64,000 bases of DNA from Planktothrix agardhii NIES-204 (lineage in GTDB: Bacteria > Cyanobacteriota > Cyanobacteriia > Cyanobacteriales > Microcoleaceae). Location: NCBI GenBank assembly GCA_003609755.1, contig AP017991.1, forward strand, positions 3,179,501 to 3,243,500. Direction: 5' to 3'. A program made the translations under genes and the position numbers. Below are positions 37,100 to 47,678 of this stretch, one piece after another; within the stretch, counting starts at the first letter, position 1; each line of letters opens with the position of its first letter. The notes below the pieces were generated by a model, which was not told the origin of the DNA, did no database searches, and was given only the letters and a program-made list of their open reading frames with translations.

Positions 37100-37846
37100 A
37101 TAACTGGGAATTATTTCCCCTGCAACCCTACAGGCTTCTCGATCAACGCTGATTAAATCTTCCCCCCAAAATACTTTTCCTAATGGGATTGATTCACCTC
37201 GGTCGGGTTTCCAATTAGGACTGATAAATTGGCGATCGCCATCTACAATAGCCCCATCAAATAAATGTCCGATACAAAAATAAACATCCTGTAAGATTAA
37301 CGGAACAGAAGGACGGTGTAATTGTCCTCGTGAATGGGGACTTCTCGCGCGATAATGCGCCCTGGGAAACAAACCATATAAATTTTTTAAGGATGCAGAA
37401 ATTAAAGGGTTTCCATTTAGAATAGTTCGTTTAAATGCCCCGATACTAATTCGACAGTCCACCTCTGTCAATAAACTGGGGGCGAACATCGATTTAAACC
37501 GCACGGGTTGGGGGGACAAATTTGGATATTCAGTTAAAGGGAGGATATCCGCATCCAAAATCCGCATTCCGTCCCCTAAAATTTGATCTATCCCATGACG
37601 ACGAACAATTTCACCCAGAGACACCGGAGAACAAACCCCTTCTACTATTAAAATTTCCGCATCAGGGTTTTGATGTCGCAGGGTTTGGATTACCGTGGTT
37701 AAGACCTGCAAACTGACGGTAACGGGCGGCCCAACGGGATATCCTAAATTGGGTTTGACCAAAATCCGTTTTGCCGTTAATGCGATTTGGGGGGGGTAAT
37801 AGACGAATTCTGCTGTTTTGACGCCCTGAACGATAGAATTTCTCAT
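37070..37846 (-). CDS. DUF362 domain protein
   Basis: A 258-residue protein. RILVKPNLGYPVGPPVTVS near the N-terminus, ILIVEG, DCRISIGAFKRTILNGNPLISASLKNL-type centre (with SLKNLYGLFP) and IVDGDRQFISPNWKPDRGES are DUF362 features. No ferredoxin-like CxxCxxC cluster is present, unlike the longer members of the family. Activity is unknown. Starts at ATG 37844-37846. Confidence 0.8.
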   Translation of the reverse strand: MRNSIVQGVKTAEFVYYPPQIALTAKRILVKPNLGYPVGPPVTVSLQVLTTVIQTLRHQNPDAEILIVEGVCSPVSLGEIVRRHGIDQILGDGMRILDADILPLTEYPNLSPQPVRFKSMFAPSLLTEVDCRISIGAFKRTILNGNPLISASLKNLYGLFPRAHYRARSPHSRGQLHRPSVPLILQDVYFCIGHLFDGAIVDGDRQFISPNWKPDRGESIPLGKVFWGEDLISVDREACRVAGEIIPSYLGRIDQLRS

Positions 37847-38212
37847 AAAACCTACATTTCAACGATTAACCAAATTCGGGAATTTTTAATATTTTTTTAA
37901 TGAATCGATTTTTATTAAACCATTTTTAGCAAAGGTACTCAAACTTCCATAACTAAAATACCATCAAAAAGCGATGTTCACCCAAAGAGTGGTAGCATTA
38001 TCTCAATTCAACTCCGAAAATAAAATCTTGTAGAGACTGAGTGTAGTGATTATTTGCCCTGTGATGATGATCACATCATTAACCAGATTTAATCACAGAT
38101 TTCGCCAGATATCTGTCACTGAGTAGCCCTAGATTTTCGGTAAGATTAATAATGTGGAACTTAATTTCTACCAGAATCTAACTTTTTATGCCCTATTTGT
38201 AGGAACCTCAAA
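37847..38212. other. Divergent intergenic region, no gene seen
   Basis: This 366-base gap between the DUF362 gene and the DUF2949 gene should carry both promoters. It is AT-rich at the left end. I see no open frame, repeat or strong hairpin. Confidence 0.4.
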
Positions 38213-38503
38213 ATGATTTCACCCAAACAAGCACAACTAATTCAGTTTTTACGTTGGGAGTTAGCGATCCCCGCGTCCTCAATTGCTACAGCTTTGCGCC
38301 ACCCTGAAAACGATTCAGGTCAGTTACCGATGATCCTATGGCAGTATGGATTAATTACACTAGAACAACTGGATCGAATTTTTGATTGGTTGGAACGATT
38401 TGGAAGCATCATGGAAGCGAAATCCGTCATGTATTCTTATCCTGATTATTCCCAGTCTTCAATGGATGAAACTATACATATCTCTGTTTCGCTGGCAGCG
38501 TAG
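38213..38503 (+). CDS. DUF2949 family protein
   Basis: A 96-residue soluble protein. The core LIQFLRWELAIPASSIATAL then LPMILWQYGLITLEQLDRIFDWLE is the DUF2949 pattern, a small cyanobacterial family of unknown function. AGGA lies nine bases before ATG 38213. It stands alone upstream of the NB-ARC/WD40 gene, with a hairpin between them. Confidence 0.8.
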   Translation: MISPKQAQLIQFLRWELAIPASSIATALRHPENDSGQLPMILWQYGLITLEQLDRIFDWLERFGSIMEAKSVMYSYPDYSQSSMDETIHISVSLAA

Positions 38504-38622
38504 TTTCCTCTGGCTTAAACTATTTTGAGAAAATGTCTTAAATCCAATTTTTTAAATTCTGTCTATGTCACGATGTTTAATTAGAAGATTTCAACGACCA
38601 CAATCTCAATTCAATAATTACT

Positions 38623-38654
38623 AAGTCAGCTTTAATACAAGGCTGACTTTAATT
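38623..38654 (+). terminator. Probable terminator after the DUF2949 gene
   Basis: Arms AAGTCAGC (38623-38630) and GCTGACTT (38642-38649) with an 11-base loop are followed by TAATTTT. It lies 120 bases past the stop. The remainder of 38504-38865 shows no gene. Confidence 0.55.
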
Positions 38655-38865
38655 TTAGTTAAGAATTACAACCGCCTCAAAAAGAAAACTTTCAAAGTTC
38701 ATTGATGTTAATGGATATGATATCTTCTATATAAAAAATAAAATTCTGACCTTGAGAAGATCAAAGATAAGTTCCGATATAACCACTTTCTGTTACAATT
38801 CCTGCCACGGTATAGTAAAGGTGCGAGATAAACAGCAAAAACAAACTCGGTTGTATCTGTTGGTC

Positions 38866-41800
38866 ATGATGAACTTTGAACAGGCACTTGCAATTACCGA
38901 TACATTGGTTTTTAACAAAACCGGAAAACACTTGACTGACGCACAAATCGCCGTTATTCAAGGAACTTGGTACTGTCAGAAATATCATGAAATTGCTTTA
39001 GAATATCGCTGTACTCCTGAATATCTGAAGCAGGACGTAGGGCCAAAATTATGGAAGTTATTATCAGATGAGTTAGGTGAAAAAGTTGGGAAAAAGAATT
39101 TTCGCGCCGTCATTGAACGTCGTTCCTTAGACGCTTTATTACAGGAAGATGGAGAAGTCAGTAGTACAATTGTTCTCCCTAGTTTGCTCTTAACCGTCAA
39201 CCCTCAACCCTCAAACCTTAATCCTCAAAAGTCAACCCCCTCAAATGTGGACTGGGGAGAAGCACCGGATGTGTCTCAGTTCTATGGACGCCTTCAAGAA
39301 CTCGCCCAACTTGAACAGTGGACTTTGCAGGAAGATTGTCGGGTGATTGCGTTATTAGGAATGGGGGGAATGGGAAAAACCTCTTTATCAGTAAAATTTG
39401 CTCAACAAATTCATCCTAATTTTGATTATGTGATTTGGCGATCGCTCAGAAATGCACCGCCATTAACTGAAATTTTAATCGATTTAATTCAATTTTTTGC
39501 TAATAAGACTGAATATAACTTGTCGACCGATCCTGCCCGTCAAATTTCTCAATTGATGGAATTATTAAGAACCTCTCAATGCTTAATTATTTTAGATAAT
39601 TTAGAATCAATTTTACAAGAAGGAAATCGAGTTGGACGCTACTATCCAGGTTATGAAAATTACGGGGATCTATTTAAACGTTTAGGAGAAACCCAACACA
39701 AAAGTTGTCTATTGATTACCAGTCGAGAAAAACCCAGAGAAATATCAGCATTAGAAGGTCAAACTCTGAAAGTTCGTTGTTTACCTTTACTGGGATTAGA
39801 TACAAAAAATTGCCAAGAAATCATTCAAACTAAAGGAGTTTATAGTTCCTTAAAACAATGGCAAGAATTAATTGAACGCTATGCCGGAAATCCCCTAGCA
39901 TTGAAAATTGTCACCACTACTATTTATGATTTATTTGCTGGGAATGTTAGTGATTTTTTAGACCAAATCCGGGAAGGAACGGCGATATTTGGGGATATTA
40001 GGGATTTATTAGAACAACAATTGGGGCGAATTTCTGAACTGGAATTAGAAACCATGTACTGGTTAGCGATTAATCGAGAACCTTCTACAATAGTGGATTT
40101 AAGGAAAGATTTGTTATCAATTATTTCCCCCGTAAAACTGATCGAAGCCCTAGAATCCTTGAGTCGGCGATCGCTAATTGAAAAAAGTAGTGGGAGTTTC
40201 ACCCAACAACCCGTAGTCATGGAATATATAATTGAAAAATTGATTGAAAAAGTTATCGAAGAAATCGAAACAGAAACCATTAATATTCTTAATCAATATC
40301 CCATAATAAAATCCCAAGCCAAAGATTATATTAGAGAAAGTCAAACCCGTTTAATCCTGCAACCGATTGTTCAAAAACTCCTCAACCGTTATCGAATTTC
40401 AGGAGAACTCAATCAAAAATTTAAAACCCTAATTGAACGGTTAAAACAAGACCGTCATTCCTCCGGTTATGGAGGCGGGAATATTCTGAATCTTTGTCAC
40501 CACTTAGATCTCGATTTAGCAGAGTATGACTTTTCTCAATTAACACTCTGGCAAGCCTATTTACAAGATGCTAACTTACAAAACGTTAACTTTTCCGGTT
40601 CCGATTTATCTCGATCAGTGTTTGCCAAAACCCTAGGAAATTCCCTCACCGTCGCCCTGGGAAATAACGGAATTCTAGCCACCGGAGATACAGAAGGCAA
40701 AATTATTTTATGGACAGTCGAAGAAGGTCAACTATTATTAGTCTGTCAAGGTCAAACCGGAAGCGTCAAGTCCCTCAGTTTCAATTCTGATGGTACTTTA
40801 CTCGCCAGTGGTAGTGAGGATCGAACTGTGCGACTGTGGAAAGTCTCAACCGGAGAATGCCTAAACCGTTGGTCAGACCATCAAGGAACGGTAAATTGCG
40901 TGGGTTTTAGCCCCCAAGGGGATTTATTAGCCAGTGGTAGCGATGACCAAAAGATTCGGATCTGGGATATTGATTCGGGACAATCTGTGCATCAGTTCAT
41001 CGGTCATACTGACCGTCTATCCACCCTCACCTGGAGTCCCAATGGTGAACAGATCGCCAGCACCAGTGAGGATCAGACGGTCAAACTCTGGGATATTCAA
41101 ACCGCAACCTGTGTACACACTTTCTATGGCAATGAGGCCTGGAATTGGGCCGTTACCTTCGTTGCTTCGGGATTAACTCCTGGTAAAATTCATTTGATCG
41201 CCAGTAGTACCCAGGAAAAAACAGTTCATCTATGGGATGCCAATACTGGTAACAGTTTCCATACCTTTGAAGGTCATCAAGACTCGGTTTGGATCGTGGT
41301 TTTTAGTCCCGATGGAGAACTATTAGCCAGTAGCAGCGATGACCAAACCGTGAAACTCTGGAATATCCGAACGGGAATGTGTTTAAAGACTTTAACCGGA
41401 CTGGAAAGTCAGGTCTGTTCCTTAGCCTTTAGTCCCGATGGTCAAACCCTCGCCACTGGAAGTGTAGATCGGATAGTGCAGTTATGGGATGTGCAAACTG
41501 GGCAACGGTTACGAACCTTACGGGGTCATCGTCATCAGGTTTGGTCGTTTGTTGTGAGTCCTGATGGTCGGCGTTTGGCTATTGGTAGTGATGACAATAA
41601 GGTGCGACTGTGGGATGTGGGGACAGGTCGTTGTCTCAAGCATTTACCCGGTCATCTGGATTGGGTATGGTCAGTGGTCTTTAGTCCCGATGGCGGGTTA
41701 ATCGCCACTGGGAGTTATGACCAAACGGTAAAACTTTGGGATGCACAGACGGGGGAATGTCTAAAAACCTTACATGGTCATAGCGATCGGATTCAAGCTG

Positions 41801-42519
41801 TGACCTTTAGTTCCGAAGGTATGCTACTCGCCAGTGCTAGTGATGACCAAACGGTGAAAGTCTGGGATGTACAGACCGGAGAACTGTTACAAACCTTAGA
41901 AGGTCATCGGCGTTGGGTGGGTTCGGTGGCTTTTAGTCCCCGGGATCGGATTTTAGCCAGTGGGAGTAATGACCACCAGATCCGAGTTTGGAATGTACTA
42001 ACGGGAGAATGTTTGGCGGTTCTCGAAGGTCACAGTGATCGGGTTCATGTTTTGGGGTTTACGGACAAGGGTTCTGTTTTAGTCAGTGGGAGTTATGATC
42101 GTTCGGTGAAATGTTGGAATGTTGAAACTGGTGAATGTCTGCAAACCTGGCGAGGTGAACTTGAACGAGTCCAAGGAATTTTATTCTATCTTCAGAAAGA
42201 AGTTTGGGTAAGTGGCAGCTATGATCATAATGTTAAATTGTGGGATATTGCCACCGGGGAATGTGTGAAAAACCTCAAGGGTCATGATCACCCCGTTTGG
42301 TCAGTTCATGGTGATCCTCAAGGAAATTTTTTGGCGAGTGGAAGTCATGATCAAGGGATTAAGGTTTGGGATTTACATACTAATGAATGTTTAAAAACCT
42401 TACGCGCTGATAAGCCATACAATGGCTTAAATATTACGGGTGTGACCGGAATTACAACGGCACAAAAAGTTACACTTAAAGCCCTGGGAGCCATCGATCT
42501 TAACCGTGATCAAAGCTGA
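38866..42519 (+). CDS. STAND NTPase: N-terminal HTH (vMAP-type), NB-ARC and 14 WD40 repeats
   Basis: A 1217-residue protein from ATG 38866 (MMNFEQALAITDTLVFNKTG); an in-frame TTG further upstream is not credible. Residues 1-90 are the HTH-like domain found at the start of vWA-MoxR-associated proteins (HLTDAQIAVIQGTWYCQKYHEIA). The NB-ARC ATPase has GMGGMGKT at 165-172 and Walker B CLIILDN near 240. A short pentapeptide-like stretch (LQDANLQNVNFSGSDL) leads into 14 WD40 repeats, enough for two seven-blade propellers. STAND proteins oligomerise on ligand binding and trigger an effector. No effector domain is fused, so it may act through a partner, and the HTH could bind one. Confidence 0.88.
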   Translation: MMNFEQALAITDTLVFNKTGKHLTDAQIAVIQGTWYCQKYHEIALEYRCTPEYLKQDVGPKLWKLLSDELGEKVGKKNFRAVIERRSLDALLQEDGEVSSTIVLPSLLLTVNPQPSNLNPQKSTPSNVDWGEAPDVSQFYGRLQELAQLEQWTLQEDCRVIALLGMGGMGKTSLSVKFAQQIHPNFDYVIWRSLRNAPPLTEILIDLIQFFANKTEYNLSTDPARQISQLMELLRTSQCLIILDNLESILQEGNRVGRYYPGYENYGDLFKRLGETQHKSCLLITSREKPREISALEGQTLKVRCLPLLGLDTKNCQEIIQTKGVYSSLKQWQELIERYAGNPLALKIVTTTIYDLFAGNVSDFLDQIREGTAIFGDIRDLLEQQLGRISELELETMYWLAINREPSTIVDLRKDLLSIISPVKLIEALESLSRRSLIEKSSGSFTQQPVVMEYIIEKLIEKVIEEIETETINILNQYPIIKSQAKDYIRESQTRLILQPIVQKLLNRYRISGELNQKFKTLIERLKQDRHSSGYGGGNILNLCHHLDLDLAEYDFSQLTLWQAYLQDANLQNVNFSGSDLSRSVFAKTLGNSLTVALGNNGILATGDTEGKIILWTVEEGQLLLVCQGQTGSVKSLSFNSDGTLLASGSEDRTVRLWKVSTGECLNRWSDHQGTVNCVGFSPQGDLLASGSDDQKIRIWDIDSGQSVHQFIGHTDRLSTLTWSPNGEQIASTSEDQTVKLWDIQTATCVHTFYGNEAWNWAVTFVASGLTPGKIHLIASSTQEKTVHLWDANTGNSFHTFEGHQDSVWIVVFSPDGELLASSSDDQTVKLWNIRTGMCLKTLTGLESQVCSLAFSPDGQTLATGSVDRIVQLWDVQTGQRLRTLRGHRHQVWSFVVSPDGRRLAIGSDDNKVRLWDVGTGRCLKHLPGHLDWVWSVVFSPDGGLIATGSYDQTVKLWDAQTGECLKTLHGHSDRIQAVTFSSEGMLLASASDDQTVKVWDVQTGELLQTLEGHRRWVGSVAFSPRDRILASGSNDHQIRVWNVLTGECLAVLEGHSDRVHVLGFTDKGSVLVSGSYDRSVKCWNVETGECLQTWRGELERVQGILFYLQKEVWVSGSYDHNVKLWDIATGECVKNLKGHDHPVWSVHGDPQGNFLASGSHDQGIKVWDLHTNECLKTLRADKPYNGLNITGVTGITTAQKVTLKALGAIDLNRDQS

Positions 42520-42911
42520 TAAGAAATAGCTTTACCGAATCTTTACAATTTATCGCTGATTTTTGCTAAATCTTTATAGAAGTTGTAATGATTTATCTAT
42601 AGAATATATGTATTATTACGTAAGCCACACTCTGCCTCAAGTTTTCAGTCATCCTTGGTTGATTCTTATTCAAATTTCTTTTGTTGTTACAGAAGAAGTG
42701 GGTTAAAGATAACTGGACGTTGTACTTGCCTCGATACCAGTAGGAGCATACTCCGAAAGAGACGGGAGGGAAAATTGAAATCTCACTTGTTCGAACATTG
42801 GGACGGTTAGGAAAACGGACTCAAGCAGGTTATGATGTTGGGTGACAGTTTGGGGTTGTAATAGTTTTCTTGTTGTGTTCGATCTGTCCCTAGAAAAAGA
42901 GGGGTTGTACC
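42520..42911. other. Intergenic region, no gene seen
   Basis: 392 bases between two plus-strand genes. One small hairpin (GGAGCATACTCC) lies near 42747-42758. No convincing frame or RNA gene was recognised. Confidence 0.35.
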
Positions 42912-44141
42912 GTGAATAGTTTGGGGTTCAGCCAGTATTACCATTCGTCAGATGAGCAAGTCATTTATGTTCATCTGCAATGCTGTGTTGATCTTGAAGC
43001 ACCCCTACAACTGATTCAGCGTTTCTTTAATCTGTTTATCCAAGGTGGGGAATACCCCGATTTAGGAGTTAATTTAGCCGTCGGTCGGATTGTTGATTCC
43101 GATTTAGCTAATATAGAATTTCAGTATGTTCTGAACCGCAGTTGCTATATTTTAATTAACCGATGGCGCAAACATCCCAGGGATCAGTGGGCGATTCCTG
43201 AACTGATTCATAGTTTTGAACAAACACCCTCGGGTTTACCCTCCTGTTGGACAGCAAAACGCCTCCGTTCATTAGTTAAACGATTTACTCAAACCGAACA
43301 ATACCAAGCTCTGCGCCGTTTGAGTATGGTTTTTGAAGAAAAAATCAAAGCGGAAGAAGATAAAAAAAGTGATAATGTCGAGGGTTTAATTAGTCGTTAT
43401 CCCTATTTATATGATCATTGTTTTTTAACCGATGATAGTCCCGATGAACAACGCCAGGAAATTCGGGATATGCGGACGCAGGCTCAAGAAACTTTTGAAC
43501 ATGATTTATCTCAATATCTCACCTTTAAAAATATTCATCGGGAACAACGGTTAATCTTACCAACTGTGGAAAACCCTACCCTATTAACGGATAAAAAATT
43601 GAATTTTTCCCTCAAACATTTTACGGGGAGAATTGACGGTTATCATACCTATGATGATTTAGCCAAAATTTTTGTCAATCAAATTCAAAACGCTCGTACC
43701 TATCGGACGTTTAAAGAAGAATTGTATGAATATTTAACGGATGCAGTTGATACTAAATATGCAAAAAAACATTTTAATAATCGCTTGTACCGAGAACTTC
43801 AAGGGACGCTCTCACACAATGATAGTCAGAAAGTGAATGATACTCTGATAGCGGGAACCTGTCGCAAGTTATTAAATTTCCTAGTCGTAGAAAGTCCCCA
43901 ACAACCCCATCACTTTGTGTTTTTAGATTTAAGCAGTAACTTGGGTGTGACTCGTTCAATTGGGTTACTCTTAAAAATTGTCTTAATTTGTCGGAAGGTT
44001 AAATCAGATTTAGAAAAACGGTTCTCGATTCTATTTAACCATTATGCCACTTTTCCCCGAGATAAAGTATTTTGGCTAGTGGAATCTTTGGAAAATCTCA
44101 ATATTGCTTTTGGTCTTAACTGGGGAAAGTTGAAAGTATAG
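42912..44141 (+). CDS. Conserved cyanobacterial protein of unknown function
   Basis: A 409-residue soluble protein from GTG 42912. I do not recognise a domain. Features are a structured N-terminal region with LILINRWRKHPRDQW-like basic and aromatic residues (CYILINRWRKHPRDQW), a charged helix around LSMVFEEKIKAEEDKK, and helical segments such as FVNQIQNARTYRTFKEELYEYL. No signal peptide or membrane helix is seen. Codon use and length look like a real core gene. It stands alone before transketolase. Confidence 0.7.
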   Translation: MNSLGFSQYYHSSDEQVIYVHLQCCVDLEAPLQLIQRFFNLFIQGGEYPDLGVNLAVGRIVDSDLANIEFQYVLNRSCYILINRWRKHPRDQWAIPELIHSFEQTPSGLPSCWTAKRLRSLVKRFTQTEQYQALRRLSMVFEEKIKAEEDKKSDNVEGLISRYPYLYDHCFLTDDSPDEQRQEIRDMRTQAQETFEHDLSQYLTFKNIHREQRLILPTVENPTLLTDKKLNFSLKHFTGRIDGYHTYDDLAKIFVNQIQNARTYRTFKEELYEYLTDAVDTKYAKKHFNNRLYRELQGTLSHNDSQKVNDTLIAGTCRKLLNFLVVESPQQPHHFVFLDLSSNLGVTRSIGLLLKIVLICRKVKSDLEKRFSILFNHYATFPRDKVFWLVESLENLNIAFGLNWGKLKV

Positions 44142-44458
44142 GAAGGAACACCGGAATAGGTAATAGGTAATAGGTAATATGTTAATTGATAAACATTTTT
44201 AAAGATATAGCAATCTTAAATTGGGGAAAATGGCAAGTAACGGGTAGGGTATTGACAAAATTGACAATTTGTGCATAGGCAAGAAAATAAACTTTGACCA
44301 AAAATCAAGAATTGGGTTGCTTGCGTGTCTCAAGTGATGAGATGATTGTGATGCGGTCTAAGGGTAATTCCAGAGCGACTTATGGCAGAGAATCACTTGT
44401 TGAGATTCTATAAAATGAGCGCTCACGCACTCACTAAAGTTTACAGATAACAATAATT
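44142..44458. other. Upstream region of transketolase with a short heptamer repeat
   Basis: Three GGTAATA heptamers (44158-44179) follow the previous gene. Further on, TATAAA near 44410 could be the -10 element of tkt. Nothing else is recognisable. Confidence 0.4.
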
Positions 44459-46465
44459 ATGGTTGATCCAGCCCAATCACTTGAAGAACTTTGCATTAAT
44501 TCGATTCGCTTCCTAGCCATTGATGCGGTAGAAAAAGCTAAATCCGGCCACCCAGGATTACCAATGGGTGCCGCGCCCATGGCCTTTGTGTTGTGGGATC
44601 GGTTTATGCGGTTCAATCCCAAAAATCCTAAATGGTATAACCGCGATCGCTTCGTCCTATCCGCAGGTCATGGCTGTATGTTGCAGTATGCCCTCCTTTA
44701 TTTAACGGGATATGATAGCGTCACCTTAGATGATATTAAACAATTCCGTCAGTGGGGTTCTCGGACTCCTGGCCACCCAGAAAACTTTGAAACTGAGGGT
44801 GTGGAAGTTACCACTGGCCCTTTAGGTCAAGGGATTGCCAATGGCGTTGGGTTAGCGATGGCCGAAGCTCATGACGCGGCGACCTTCAATAAACCCGATG
44901 CTGCACTGGTAGACCACTATACCTATGTGATCCTGGGTGATGGTTGCAACATGGAAGGGGTTTCTGGTGAAGCCTGTTCCTTAGCGGGACATCTGGGACT
45001 GGGTAAATTAATTGCCCTTTATGACGATAATCATATTTCTATTGATGGAAATACCGAGATTTCCTTTACCGAAGATGTGAGCAAACGGTTTGAAGCCTAC
45101 GGCTGGCACGTTCTGCACGTTGAAAATGGGAATACCGACTTAGATGGTATCGCCGATGCTATTGCTAAAGCCAAGGCTGTCACCGATAAACCCACTTTCA
45201 TTAAAGTTACCACCATCATTGGTTACGGTTCTCCCAACAGACAAAATACTGCTGGAGTTCACGGAGCCGCTTTGGGCGCAGATGAAGTGGCCGCGACTCG
45301 GAAAAACCTGGGTTGGAACTATGAACCCTTTGAAATTCCTGAAGATGCCTTAGCCCATACCCGCAAAGCCGTTGAACGTGGGGCTAATCTGGAAACTGAA
45401 TGGAATAAAACTTGGGCTGACTATAAAGCCAAATATCCCCAAGAAGCTGCGGAATTTGAACGCCGCACCAGTGGAATACTCCCCGAAGGTTGGGAAAAAT
45501 CCTTACCGACATTCACTCCCGATGAAAAAGGTAAAGCCACTCGCCAATATTCCGAAGGATGTCTGAATGCCTTAGCTCCGGCTATTCCCGAATTAATTGG
45601 GGGTTCGGCGGACTTAACCCACTCCAACTTAACGGAGATCAAGGGTTTTGGTAATTTCCAAAAAGGACAATATCAAAATCGTAACCTGCGTTTCGGTGTT
45701 CGGGAACACGGAATGGGGGCAATTTGTAATGGTATTGGCTTGCATGGTTCGGGGTTAGTTCCCTATTGTGCTACCTTCCTAGTCTTTGCCGACTATATGC
45801 GGGCGGCGATTCGTTTAGCTGCTTTATCGGAAATTGGTGTGATCTATGTGATGACCCATGACTCGATTGCCCTTGGGGAAGATGGCCCTACCCACCAACC
45901 TGTGGAAACCATTGCCTCCTTGCGGGTGATTCCTAACTTGTTGGTGATGCGTCCGGCGGATGGTAACGAAACGTCTGGTGCGTATAAAATCGCTGTGGAA
46001 AACCGTCATCGTCCCACATTGATAGCCTTAACTCGCCAAGCATTACCGAACTTAAACGGTAGTTCTATTGATGTGGTCGGCAAAGGGGCTTATGTTCTGT
46101 CCGATAGCGAAGGAACTCCCGATTTAATTCTAATCGGAACTGGAAGCGAGGTTTCTCTGTGTGTGGAAGTCGCCGAAAAATTAACCCAGGTTGGGAAAAA
46201 AGTTCGGGTGGTTTCTATGCCTTGTTGGGAACTGTTTGAAGAACAAGATGCTGCTTATAAAGAGTCTGTGTTACCTAAAGCTGTTACCAAACGTCTGGCT
46301 GTGGAAGCGGGTTGTGGTTTTGGTTGGCAACGTTACACAGGTAGCGAAGGCGACAGCATCAGCATTGATACCTTTGGTGCCTCGGCTCCGGGTGGTGTGT
46401 TGATGGAGAAATTCGGTTACACCGTTGATAATGTTTTGGCTAAGGCGAAAGCGTTATTGGGTTAA
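44459..46465 (+). CDS. tkt: Transketolase
   Basis: A 668-residue thiamine-diphosphate enzyme that moves two-carbon units between sugar phosphates in the Calvin cycle and pentose phosphate pathway. Markers are [20 protein letters not shown], the ThDP motif [20 protein letters not shown] with [12 protein letters not shown], the H-containing GVHGAALG, and in the second half [20 protein letters not shown] and [15 protein letters not shown]. Length is normal. It is monocistronic and ends in a strong terminator. Expression is expected to be high. Confidence 0.96.
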   Translation: MVDPAQSLEELCINSIRFLAIDAVEKAKSGHPGLPMGAAPMAFVLWDRFMRFNPKNPKWYNRDRFVLSAGHGCMLQYALLYLTGYDSVTLDDIKQFRQWGSRTPGHPENFETEGVEVTTGPLGQGIANGVGLAMAEAHDAATFNKPDAALVDHYTYVILGDGCNMEGVSGEACSLAGHLGLGKLIALYDDNHISIDGNTEISFTEDVSKRFEAYGWHVLHVENGNTDLDGIADAIAKAKAVTDKPTFIKVTTIIGYGSPNRQNTAGVHGAALGADEVAATRKNLGWNYEPFEIPEDALAHTRKAVERGANLETEWNKTWADYKAKYPQEAAEFERRTSGILPEGWEKSLPTFTPDEKGKATRQYSEGCLNALAPAIPELIGGSADLTHSNLTEIKGFGNFQKGQYQNRNLRFGVREHGMGAICNGIGLHGSGLVPYCATFLVFADYMRAAIRLAALSEIGVIYVMTHDSIALGEDGPTHQPVETIASLRVIPNLLVMRPADGNETSGAYKIAVENRHRPTLIALTRQALPNLNGSSIDVVGKGAYVLSDSEGTPDLILIGTGSEVSLCVEVAEKLTQVGKKVRVVSMPCWELFEEQDAAYKESVLPKAVTKRLAVEAGCGFGWQRYTGSEGDSISIDTFGASAPGGVLMEKFGYTVDNVLAKAKALLG

Positions 46466-46489
46466 GCCAGAAATCAATTAGATTGATTG

Positions 46490-46512
46490 AGGTGGGCTAG
46501 ACCCACCTTTTT
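46490..46512 (+). terminator. Rho-independent terminator of tkt
   Basis: Stem AGGTGGG (46490-46496) and CCCACCT (46502-46508) with loop CTAGA, followed by TTTT. It starts 25 bases past the stop codon. Confidence 0.9.
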
Positions 46513-46635
46513 CCGTCTTGTGCATTTGTATTAAATTGACACTCTCAGGTCTGAAGACACTGAGTTTTCAAGCCACCAGACTTATCGTATAAACAGTATA
46601 GCAACCGCCAAGGTAGTTAGGACACCAGACGGATC

Positions 46636-47499
46636 TTAGAACCCAGACGGTGAAGTATTTTCCCCCCTGTTCCCTCCCCCCCTAGCCCCTAGTGCACGGG
46701 GGCTAGGGGGGGATGTTCCGGTGTTCCCTGCCATAACAGATTCTTCTTTGCTTCCCCGTAGTAAATCCATAATATCACCGACATATTTTTGAAATTCTAA
46801 TTGACGTTTGATTTTATAATTACGTTCTTCGGGTAAATTAATTATAAATTCATCTTGGATTTGTCCGGGTCTGGTACTTAATACATAAATTCTTTGGGAT
46901 AGAAATACCGATTCTTCAACGTCGTGGGTAATCATTAAAATTGTACAACCTGTTTTTTGCCACAGTTGCCGTAAAAATTGTTGCATGGTTTCTTTGCTTT
47001 GAATATCTAACGCCCCAAAGGGTTCATCCATTAACAAAATTTTCGGTTGTGTGGCTAAAGCACGGGCAATGGCTACCCGTTGTTTCATACCTCCTGAGAG
47101 TTGTTTGGGATAACATTGGGCAAAGGGAGTTAAGCTAACAACATCTAAATAATAGGAGGTTTGTTCTCGGCGTTGTTGATGGGAAACCCCCTGTAATTTT
47201 AAGCCAAATTCTACATTTTTTTGGACGGTTAACCAGGGATACAAGGTATAGCGTTGAAATACCATTCCCCGGTCTGCTCCAGGCCCGGTGACTTCCATTC
47301 CATCCACGATAATTTTACCCGAAGTGGGATAATCTAACCCGGCAATCATTCTTAATAGGGTGGATTTTCCTGAACCGGATGCGCCAACAGCACAGACTAA
47401 TTCTCCGGTTTCAACGTGCAGATTAATATTTTGTAAGGCGACTAAAAACCCTGTTCGGGTGGGAAATTGTTTATGAAGATTATTTATTTCTAGGTGCAT
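46636..47499 (-). CDS. ABC transporter ATP-binding protein of the guanidine operon
   Basis: A 287-residue ATPase of the nitrate/sulfonate/taurine (SsuB/TauB) type. Walker [11 protein letters not shown]-loop [10 protein letters not shown], signature [16 protein letters not shown], Walker [13 protein letters not shown] and H-loop ITHDVEE are complete. The last 30 or so residues ([19 protein letters not shown] and onward) are read from a palindromic repeat; the ancestral protein probably ended near residue 255. It is the last gene of a run that begins at the guanidine-I riboswitch, so it should energise uptake of guanidine or a related compound. Confidence 0.85.
   Translation of the reverse strand: MHLEINNLHKQFPTRTGFLVALQNINLHVETGELVCAVGASGSGKSTLLRMIAGLDYPTSGKIIVDGMEVTGPGADRGMVFQRYTLYPWLTVQKNVEFGLKLQGVSHQQRREQTSYYLDVVSLTPFAQCYPKQLSGGMKQRVAIARALATQPKILLMDEPFGALDIQSKETMQQFLRQLWQKTGCTILMITHDVEESVFLSQRIYVLSTRPGQIQDEFIINLPEERNYKIKRQLEFQKYVGDIMDLLRGSKEESVMAGNTGTSPPSPRALGARGGGNRGENTSPSGF
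46666..46723. repeat. Palindromic repeat of the CCTGTTCCCTCCCCCCCTAG family, copy 2
   Basis: CCCCCCCTAGCCCC and GGGGGCTAGGGGGGG pair around TAGTGCAC. It lies inside the 3' coding end of the ABC ATPase gene. Copy 1 is at 22723-22781. Confidence 0.7.
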
Positions 47500-47629
47500 T
47501 TTTTTGAGTCCAAACTGAATTATACTATCGTTAGTATCAATTAAATTTTTATAAATTCTATGGCAATTCTTTCTAACTGAGAGTTAATTGTAACTAACAG
47601 TTAATTCATGAACTGTTAAGTAGGATACA

Positions 47630-47661
47630 TTATTTTAGATAATGGGCAAAGCCCATCCTAC
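47630..47661. repeat. Inverted repeat with GGGCAAAGCCCATCCTAC
   Basis: GTAGGAT (47630-47636) pairs with ATCCTAC (47655-47661), and GGGC/GCCC pair inside. It lies in the 180-base gap between the permease and ATPase genes. GGGCAAAGCCCATCCTAC-type repeats are widespread in cyanobacteria. Confidence 0.55.
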
Positions 47662-47678
47662 GGTTAGAATACAGTTGA

